Below are positions 1 to 10,600 of a stretch of DNA of 64,000 nt, in pieces. Every line of letters begins with the position of its first letter. Positions within the stretch are counted from its first letter, which is position 1. Made by a program: the position numbers and the translations under genes. A model generated the notes under the pieces. It saw nothing but the letters and a program-made list of their open reading frames with translations, was not told the DNA's origin and searched no databases. This stretch comes from Haliclystus octoradiatus (Eukaryota > Cnidaria > Staurozoa > Stauromedusae > Haliclystidae). Location: the NCBI GenBank assembly GCA_916610825.1, contig OU744453.1, positions 14,883,807-14,947,806 of the forward strand, in the 5' to 3' direction.

Positions 1-126
1 ATATGATATTTCTGTCACTAATCAAAAATATCTTGTCATTGCCAGCCATGTTACAGAACACTAAATCAGTTGGTTAATTGCTGTTTTGGGGGAGGGGATG
101 CGTGGGGCTGCGTATAATTGCGATTC

Positions 127-1167
127 CCCTGCAAGAAAAACTCATTAACTTTTTGAACAGTTCATGCACAGTTCATTAAAATTCATGAACTTACAATTCG
201 TAAACCAATCCGTATACATGAAATTGCCCAGAATTTAGGGCATTGCAATGGCTGGAAATGACTAACTGGGTTCCCGGACAAGATACCTGGGACCAGTTTG
301 AGTACCGCAATTTTCCCCAAAAAAATTTTTTCCCGAAAATATTTTTCTAGACACATTATGTTTTTCGTTAAAAAGTATTTCCTGAAAGCCTTTTTTACAA
401 ATATTTACTTCTAAATTCACTCCATTAGTGAATCTAATTGTATTGATGTTTAAAAAGTTTTAAAAATAGATAAAAAGCGGCGAAAAACGTACGCGACATA
501 AATTGTAAACAACATCGTTCCATTTGATTAACATCACTCGATTTCTATTGTCTGAGAACAATAGCAGATGTGCTCCCATAACAACGCGATCAAATTTCAC
601 GTTGCTAGTCGAATGAAATTTTGAATTATGTTGAGTGGAAAAGACACGAAGAAAGCTTGAAAACTTCAACATCGATGATCTATTGATATCATTATACACT
701 GATGATTGTTTAGATATGTTTCATAAATTATTAATTTGAGTTAAAGTGTTTTCAGTTCAGCTAATTTACAATATATTTGTGTGCTATTTAATGTTAAGAA
801 AACCACATTGTCTTCATAACTCGCAGTTTGAATGTCGGATTTAGATTTTCAATTCAATTTTGATCAATTCTTTACCAACTCATTAGAGAAATATTATTAT
901 TTAAAGCAGCAATCAGTGTTATAAAATACTTTCAACATCAATGAAATATATATCAAATCGAAAATAATAATTTCATGAACATAAAAAGTTGAAATTTTTA
1001 TGTAAATGTTTGGGAAAATTTTGCCAAAATGCTTTTCCGGGACACTACTTTTGGTTCTAGTCCCGGTTTTCCGGGACTCATTGCGATGCCCTACCTGATT
1101 TTCATGGAAAGTTCATGAACATTTAGGCAATTTCACGATCATGAACTCATTAACATTTTCCACAGGG
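127..1167. mobile_element. Non-autonomous relative of the CCCTGC transposon
   Basis: The left end CCCTGCAAGAAAAACTCATT and the right end (minus strand) CCCTGTGGAAAATGTTAATG are inverted. Both are followed by TTCATGAAC-type motifs. About 1.04 kb with no credible gene. Confidence 0.55.
238..1091. mobile_element. Nested inverted-repeat element (GGGCATTGC)
   Basis: The left end GGGCATTGCAATG and the right end CATTGCGATGCCC form an inverted pair inside the 127-1167 element. Further inward, CCCGGACAAG and CTTTTCCGGG-type motifs and two CCCGG-rich patches also pair. No coding sequence seen. Confidence 0.45.
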
Positions 1168-1208
1168 TTGTTAGATTACTAGTTGGACAGACATTTTTAC
1201 AATGTCAA

Positions 1209-1603
1209 GCCCTGGGTGGGAAAACGACAGCAATTTTTACTTAACAAATCTAATTTTATCTGATGTGTGTTTTTCATGTTATGAAGCAGTATTTTCAACA
1301 GCAGCTAAACAGACCTGAGTTTTTTTAAGAATATTCTAGAACAACTCAGGGGATCTTCAATGGGCTTAAAAGGAAACCACAGAGAAGCCACGACATTGAA
1401 ATGGTTTGATGAATATCGAACAAAATGGTTTCTAGAAATGACGAAGACATTTGATGACAAAAATCCTTCATGGTCGTCAAACACAATGCGGCAAATAAAC
1501 CACACTATACCACACATCAGGCAAAAATGGAAGAGTTGCTAAACGACAAGGAGTTTCTACAGATATAAAAGTAGCGCAAATATTATCGGCATTTTCCCAG
1601 GGC
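1209..1603. mobile_element. MITE with CCCTGGG...AACGACAGCAA TIRs (copy 1)
   Basis: About 395 bp, with left GCCCTGGGTGGGAAAACGAC and its inverted partner ending CCCAGGGC. The interior (AAACGACAAGG, ATTTGATGACAAAAATCC) matches the better copy at 14277-14656. Confidence 0.7.
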
Positions 1604-1682
1604 ATAACTGTATGTAAACACTACTAAAATTATCAAATTTGTTGAAAATGAAAACACAATCAAATTTGAATGAGTTAAATAC

Positions 1683-4600
1683 CTGCGCCTGGAATAATTG
1701 CCAGTTTAGTTTCAGGTAATCCTACCCTAGCATTATCTGAACATATCCTAAAGTCACAAGCAAGGGAAAATTCAAGTCCACCACCAAGCGCTGCACCATC
1801 TAAAGCTGCAATTGTTGCTAACGGTAAATCTCTCAAGCGAGACATCAAACATCTTGCTCTTGAAACAAAATATTGAACTTCAGCTTTTGACATTGTCAAA
1901 CGTTCCTTTAGATCTGCACCAGCACAGAAAATACCTAAACAATTAAATTTCAAATATGTTATATGTAAATATGTTGAATAATACTATATCAGCAAGCTGA
2001 ACAATAACTATGCAACATTGAGTAAGAGCACAGAGTATAGTGCTATCTTAATACATGCTCCATATTGACTCACAATGAAAGGATTAAAACCCCTACCTAA
2101 AGCCAACCCAACAAGTTCATGAAATTACATACCTTAATTATTTAAACAAATTCATTCAAATTGGATTATTCGTGTTTACAGTTTAAAGTCCTTGAAAATT
2201 TGAAGATGAACAGAGTCAAAGGCTATATTATTATGATCTCTTCTGCTTAACTAATTCAATTCTCTCTTTGATTTTAGTAACACTTTTTTGAAACTAAAGA
2301 TTATAATAAACATCTGTTAAAGGGACAACATTGACCACCCGCCGCTACGGGCCCTGCAACAAAAATGTTTCAGGAGTTTATGAACAGTTCATGAACTGTT
2401 TTTTTAAATTTGAGGCCATTTAACATTCATGAACTGTTCATGAACTGTTCATGAAAAGTGCGGCCAATTTTACGTTGATGAACTGTTTATGAAAATTGGG
2501 GCAATTTAATGTTCGTTCATGAACTCTTTATGAACTGTTTATGAAAATCTGGGCCCTTTAACGTTCATGAACTGTTCATGAACTGTTTATGAAAATTGGG
2601 GCCATTTAACGTTCATGAACTGTTCATGAACTGTTTATGAAAATTGGGGCCATTTAACGTTCATGAACTGTTTATTAACTGTTTATGAAAATTGGAGTCA
2701 TTTCATATCAAACTCTTTTCGGTTGTGGGGTGACATTTTGATAAATTTCTGAGGTCTATTTTTACCACAATACGCATGCAAAATAAATTTGCTGCAATCC
2801 TTGTCTCCGTCATTTTTATCACTTTCTCAAAGAAAATATGGCTGTCAACAACAACGTTCGTCGTTCAGCAAGAACAAGAAAATCATCTTCATATTATGTC
2901 GAGGATTCTTTCAAAAGTAGTAAAAAAGAGAAGAAGGAGAAAGTTGAATCTAATGTAAACAAATTTTACGAATGTGAGATTGTTCAGGTGAATGCTGACG
3001 ACAAACTATTGAAAGTTCACTTCGTTGGTTACAGCAATAAATGCCATGAGTGGAAGCCTTATAACGACAAAGACTTCACTGTTGTACGCAAAATTGCAGT
3101 CTATGAATGTTCGGAAGAATCTCTTGTCGATAGAGGTCAGTAATTAAAAAGTGGACTGAATATTTCTGTTAGGAAAAAGCCTCCGTCCGGAAGAAAGAAG
3201 AATGATCCCATTGTTAGGCTCGAAGTGAATATTCAACGCGATGCAATTTCAGAGCTGTTTAGTGATATTGGAACTTCAAAGAATGAAAGAGGAAGAGCTA
3301 TTTACCGTGCCACTAATTTTGAAATGTTTAACTTACTTGAATACAATTGGGATCACAGAATCATCAATTGTAACATGGATTTTAATTATGTAATTGATGG
3401 CTCTGTGGAGTTTTGGCTGTCAGAGAAACTTTCAGTTACTGAGTATCAATTAATAGGTGGCAAGCTATTCAAGCAACTCACTGACCAGCATCCTTCCTTG
3501 GTATTTAATTCCGCAAGAGGCAGAGGAAACAAGGCAATGTTTAACAACTGGTCAATGGCAAGGAATAATATTTCTTAATGTGAATATCAATAATGTATTT
3601 TTAACATTTATTGAACTGTATTCTATTTATGAACATTTCTTCTTTTGCTTGATTGAAATAAAAATACAGTCCAACCTTGTATATAGCGGTCACCTCTATA
3701 CAGCAGCCACCTGTCTATAGTGGTCACTCATCTAATGTCTAAAATTTTATGTTTCTATTAAATCAAACATGTATATAAAGGCTACCTGTCTATAGTGGTT
3801 AATTTATCTACATCTCGTAGTTGGCCGTTATATACAGGTTGCACTGTATATAATTTTATATATAATATAGAAGTACTTATGTAGTTTTTGCTGTTTTGAT
3901 AGTGCTCAATGCCTTAAATGATAAATATCTATCTACTATACATTCATACTTGAATATCTTATTTATGAGTGCTCCGGCATAAAACTTAAAATTATTAATT
4001 TTAGATATATATCAAGAAACTGCTTAAGGACAGCAACACAGACTACGAAATAGCGTGGAGCCCTGAATGTACCGCTGTGGCTTACTCGAATAAATCAAAA
4101 AGATGCTACCTATGCCTTGCAGAAAAGTACTACATAATTTGCACCAAAGGAAAATTACTAAATAAAAAGTCAGAGTTGATTTCAAAATGCCGGCATGAGA
4201 ATAAGTTTTACTTATCAAATTTCAAAGCTGGTAAAACTTAGCAATGTAATAACAATAACCCAACAATTAGATAATAGAACCATTGTAATAAAATATCAAT
4301 AGAAACTGCAATCAGATTCCTGTTCTGGTTATGTGTTAATGTGTATGTTTGTAATTGTAGTTATTAATTGTTGTCTAATGATCGTTTAATAACGTGAAAC
4401 TTGGAGTTACAACCAAATAATGTGTCTTTCTTGACCTTCTCATTATTAATATTTATGCTCTGGTATTCACTAGCATTGAGCATTATTCAATTGCCAATAT
4501 TAAGTTTTGATATTTCTAATAATATTATTACTATATATATTTATACAGTATATCAATAAACTGTACATTCACGGCCGTAACTACATGTTTCTGACAGGGA

Positions 4601-7600
4601 GGATTTTGTCAAATTTGCCCAACAAAAATTACCTTCAAAATGTGAGTCAAAAAATTTTATTGGGGGGAGGGGTATTTACAGGACATGTGTATATTCCTTA
4701 CTTTTTATTCTGCAATTCTACAACAGCTGTATGAAATGTATGGATTGTTTGAATAAATGGACCTTGAATTAAATGTGCTAATCAGTATGACAACTGCTTT
4801 CAAAATAAATTTTATAACATAAGAACTGAAAAGCGTAAAGTTAAAATTGTGAAATATGAAACTTCAATTGTAATCGACATATCATACATCAAGGAGATTT
4901 GAGAAATCCAAATTGAAAAATGTTGATATATTAGTGAATACTGATACACGCAAATTATATAAATTTATTTAATATTATGAGAAACTAATAACTTGCACAT
5001 TGAAAATAGCTATGTAGAAAACAGTAAAACTATAAATTTGGAAACAATCTGTTATATTACTTAATACTGATACAAATTATGGATAATTTACTATACAAGA
5101 ATTGCATTGCTTGGTACAAGTTTTAATATCATGTCCAGATTCTTTACAATTTCTGCATTTGTATAATTGTTTTACTCTTTTATACCCCATTGATTCTAAA
5201 GATTGAACACGTTTCTTTTTTAACATTATCTGTTCCAGCGCCACAATTCCTTTGTGATTACTCAAATGAAAATAATCTTTTGATGATTCATCGGTTAGTT
5301 TTTACATGCCTTGTTGGTTAAAGTGATTTACATTATTGTATATTTTGATAAATCCAGGTACATAGTAAGCGAACATTTAACAATAGTTGTTTGATATATT
5401 AAACTAAAATCCTCTTTCCATGTGTATATCTGTGTTTGTAAAATGTCTTCATCATCTTCAGATTGATAAGTTATTTTTATAGCACCAATTTCCATAAGTC
5501 AGACAGTTTACCTGCATCAAGGTGATGTGCACTTATTAATAGATATTTTGTCAAATAGCAGTAGTTTTTCCGGTCCTGTGAGGTCATGATATTGGAGTTG
5601 ACTGGTGTTTTTATCTACACTCCATGAAAATCTTATCCCGATGGATTGTAAAAAGTATTCCTATTTTGCCAAATGAGGATACTTGTCTGCTGATATGGCA
5701 CCCTTAACCCTCTGTTTTCCGCTTAAACAGTCTCTGGTATGTAGCACTGAAATCAACAGATTGATTAAGACATCAGAAATACGCAAAAACAGATGTAACG
5801 TATCAATAACAATATGATCCATTGGAAAAAAATCAAACATAAGAGCATAACACAATTTTTCGGTTCTTTTGACTTTGACAAACTTTTAATTTCTTCCACA
5901 GTTCTTGCACTCTTCTCCGGGTCTTTCATGAACCATTCTAGTCACATATCAAAACGATTAAGTCTTGGGCATTTGCACCAAATACAGGCATAATCTTGAT
6001 TGGCTTGACCATGGTCAAAAATTTCCAATCTCCTCGTAAATAATAGTCTATTGTATATATTTTATCTTTAATTTATTTTGATATCCTTCAAAATTTTCAT
6101 TTCATCGATTAATTATTCAAAGGCTTCACTCAATTCATTGTATGCCTCTTTACTTTTACTATTGACAAAGTCTAATTGCCTTTTTCTGACATGGCAATAT
6201 CTCCTTCATTGAGAATTGTGTACATAAGGTTGATAACATGCAATCTCTTACTAATAATCACCATTTATTTTAATGGAAAGAGTGCTTGATTGTTGTACTT
6301 TTTGTCTGTAAATGGTATTTGCAAGCGTAAACTATCTTTCAATTTTATTTGCACTCCGTCGTGTCCTGTCGCAGGCGATAGATCTAACCTTGAATTGAAA
6401 GCATCCATTTTTTGTTTTATTGAATAAAGAGAGGGGAAATTTTTTGTTAGCTGTGAAATTTCCTACCACGCCTCGTCTGAGACATGAAGTTTATCTTTCA
6501 GGTAGAGCATGTACAATATATGATCAGAGTCAAATGGCCTCAATAACATTATTTAGGTTGCTTTCATTTGACAGTGTTGCAAAATTGTCATCTACAAGCT
6601 CTATCTGCTCGAGACGTTGCTTTTTATAGCAATAAAATTCAATTTTTGTGGGAATCAGATCCTGCATCCCTAAGAATTCTAGGGCTATGCCACAGTCCTT
6701 TTTAAATTGGGCTTTTAATCTTTTCTGGTGCCTAATACAAAACTGATGTGTCATTAAATGAGCTTGTTTTTTCTTTCTTTTCTTAAATGTTTCAGGTGCA
6801 GCAGACGATGCTTTTTTTTATAACTTCTTACAGTCATTTAGCTCTTTCTGAAGCCTTTCAGATTTTGCTTTCTCTTTCTTGAGATTCAATATAATTTTTT
6901 TTTGAGCAATCACAAATTTGCTATTGTCAATTTGTAATTTGACTAGCCTACATCCATCTCTGTGTAATATACTTTTACTAGATAATTGCTATTGTCTAGT
7001 CTCCAATCGTTTTGCAGAAGCTTGGCACACCTACCCCCTTTTTGTTTGATTTCCTCATAACTGTGTCTAGTCTTCTCAATTGAGTCCTTAAAACTTGTGT
7101 GAGTCTCCTATTTTGTATTGCATTTTGTGATCCACATTCATTTAACAATAATCTAATGATAATTTTCATATCGACCCTTTCGCCATGTCTTTTGAATTGC
7201 TCTTTCTTTTTCTTGAGAAAGTGATACATCCATGACCTGCAAAGATATTGTTGTTCAATTATTAAAAAGAGAATGTAAGAGTTACTCAACAGGAAGACAG
7301 TGTAGTGCTATTGTGTTTACATATCACAAATAAAGCCAAGAATTGTAATGGAGAATACATGAAAATCACGTCGTAAAATGAATTACAGATAGATAATTAC
7401 ATCAATTAAGTAGTAATAATGATAATTTGAATTATGAGACAATAATAGGCCTATGCAAGGTTCATGCTATAGGTAGGCCTATAATCTACATTTTGGTCTA
7501 GCCTAGGCTATCATAATGTAGATCAAATCTATTTGGACTTTTACTTACTTAGTCAAAACAACAAACTCAAAACAAATTAATTTCGCTTCAACGAGAAACG

Positions 7601-10600
7601 TAAAATACGTAATGACCATAGAGATTATCAAAACAACGAATATTAACATATAAATTGTTCCTTACTTGTTGATTTCATGTTGAAAAAATGGTCCATTATT
7701 TTCTGATGATGATCCTTGCTCAGAATCAGAGTTAGTATCATCGCTATCATTCTCCGACAAACTTACAGCAACATGGGCTACCAATAAGTTGTAAACAAAT
7801 AAACACCAATTATAAAAATTTGGCTAACATCTCGAAAAGCAGCGGAACCCGGATATCAAACCTCAACAAAACACAACAAAGTTGAAATGAAAACAATCCT
7901 TTTTAACGCTGATTCCAAATCTGTTTTTTCATCTAGGATATAGTGAATCACAAATTAACCCTGGGCTCTAATGAAGGCAGCTTCGATGAGCGGGAATTTC
8001 AAACCATAGTAAACACAACAAATTTCTCAAAGAAAAGTTCATGGAAGATAATCACGATTTCCCGAGCCCAATTTATCTAATCACAAGAAAACGTTGACAT
8101 CAATATCAAAACTTCTATATTTATCTAATGGATTCCATAGCTTCATTCATAGATTTGCCTTATAAAACATTAAAATTTTAACTTTTTAAACTATTTTACG
8201 TAGTAAGCCTTCTTCGCGGTCATAACCATAAACATTTAATGCGGCAGGAGATCAAAGGCGGATGTCACCTTTAAGTTTGATATGTAACGTTCATGAATTG
8301 TTTATGAACTGTTTATGAAAATCTGGGCCCTTTAACGTTCATGAACTGTTCATGAACTGTTTATGAAAATTGGGGCCATTTAACGTTCATGAACTGTTTA
8401 TGAACTGTTTATGAAAATTGGGGCCATTTAACGTTTATGAATTGTTTATGACCTCCTGAACTGTTTTTCGCAGGGGAATTTCAAGTTTTAGAAACAATTA
8501 TTTCAACAATAATGGCTTCACGATTCTGACGCAAAACAACCTCTGTTAAAAAAGTTCATGAGCTCATAAACATTAAACTGCCAAAATTTTCATTCATGGG
8601 CTGTTCATATAATATTCATGAAGTGCTTCTGAAATTTTGGGCAATTTTACGATCATGAACCTTTTTTCTCAATGTTAGCACACCCATGATTCTAAGCATG
8701 TAGTGCCCACCTTTCAATTCTGCACCTTCATGTTAAATAAATCAAAACAACTTACAAACCACCTGTCACCTTCATATAAAAGAGTGTTAACAAACTAACC
8801 TGGTACGTCACTCTTCAAAATAACTATTCGCAAATCTTTGTTGAATTCAACCTCATCCAGGGATTTTTCAAGCTAAAATGAAATCTATAACATTCTAGAA
8901 ATTTGATAAGTTTAACATAAAAACCAATGCAACCAGGACATTGTCACAATGTTTAACCATTTCATTCTCAAGTGATTACTTTATTATTAATTAAGTTAAT
9001 AGTAAAAAGTGTCTCTCTCTTCTGGAAATATACATACATGTAGTAAATATATAATACTGGATGAAATAGTAATTATAGGACTAGAATAGTTAGGAAATCG
9101 AACTAATTAATTGTCGAATATGCTAAGTAAATCCATTCAATCAATTGCGAATATGTGTTAAAATGTGTTGCAATGTTGTGACAATTTGACGTCACAATCG
9201 AATATGATCTTGCAACTTGATTGGTTAGTTACATTGTTTGGAAATACTGCGGTAAAAACAGGGTTTGAACTTCCCGCGTAGCTGTTCTGCCCCCAAAATT
9301 ATATTTTGTTGTTTTGTTTCTGAGAATCAGCTGATTCATTAATATTTACAAGCTTTGATTTAAAATATCCCTGCAACTACCTACTAAAAATATGAAAAAT
9401 GTATCCAGGTTTTTGTCTTCAATGGAGGAAGATGTTAACAAACTTGTGAGCAATGCTCAAAATAAAAACACAAATTACAAAACGAAGTATGCTGTAACAA
9501 TATTTAAAGGTGAAATGTTACAATGCTAAAATTTGTTCAATCGGTAATACTAATATAACAATTAACGATAAGCCAAAATAATTTCGTTAACACCAACTAG
9601 AGTGTTTGTATATTTCAGGTTATAACTTATTTTGTGTTCAATAAACTACTCAGTTCATATTGCATTATGCCATATGCGATTCTATCGAGTAACACATGCT
9701 CTGATTGGTTTAGCCCAAAGTTCATTTGATTTGATTTGTCATCCAAAAATATCTGACGCTTTTTAGGAGAAAATGTGCTAAATCAGCTTCTGCCTAAACA
9801 AACCGAGTCACTATTTGTTTTTATTTTATAAAAGGGTTACATGACGGTTGCCGTGTTTGGGTTGAAATTTACTACCGTAAACTCAGAAAATTTGTGAGAC
9901 ACTCGGGAAGCTATAAATCACTCGCTCAGTTTGATTGAGCTTTGAGTTTGATTCGCGCTTACGTGCGAGTGATTTATACGTTTCACTCGGTTCTCCCAAC
10001 ATTCCTTGTTTAGTAAATATCAGCCCAAACACGGCAACCGTGTGGTAACCCTTTAATAATATACAGTGAAACCTGAATATAACGGCCAGCAACGAGAGGT
10101 AGATAAATTGACCACTATAGACAGGTCGCCTTTATATACAGGTTTGTTTCAATAGAAAATACTATTTTAGTCATTGCAAGAGTGACCACTATAGACAGGT
10201 GACCGCTGTATAGAGGTGACCATTATAACAGGTTTAACTGTATATTGATTATTTTCCTTATCGTTGAACTAAGTGAACTTACCAGGCCAACAATCTTCTT
10301 GCTTAAAGAATTCTTTGCTTTAGGACGATTGAAAGCAATCACAGCTACACCTATAAAAGAAACAATGGTTGCCCAATGTAATTATAATTGATTTCTAAAG
10401 CTGTTGTATAACCACGTAGGTTGTGGGCCATTAGGCCTACTGGTAAAAACATGCTTAAAAACAAAGGTGGGCTGGCCTCATGAAAATATAGTGATTATAA
10501 AATATGATTGTGCAATTTCATTGTACATATACATTAATAGCCTATCGTTAATTTATGTTAATTAATAGCCTAGCGTTGCAGCAGCATGGCTGCGCTTCCC

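Larger units (their letters stand above)
2352..8475. mobile_element. 6.1-kb DNA transposon with CCCTGC TIRs in hydratase intron 3
   Basis: The left end CCCTGCAACAAAAATG and the right end (minus strand) CCCTGCGAAAAACAG are imperfect inverted repeats. The match continues through TTCAGGAG and TATGAAC/CATAAAC for about 45 bp. Both ends then carry 48-bp tandem units containing GTTCATGAACTG and GTTTATGAAAATTGGGG. Inside are a plus-strand gene for a chromo-like protein and a minus-strand decayed transposase-like gene. No clear target-site duplication was found. Superfamily not recognised. Confidence 0.7.

Noticed and set aside
2380..2700. CRISPR array
   Set aside because: Units are contiguous 48-bp repeats without unique spacers, in an animal intron, at a transposon end.
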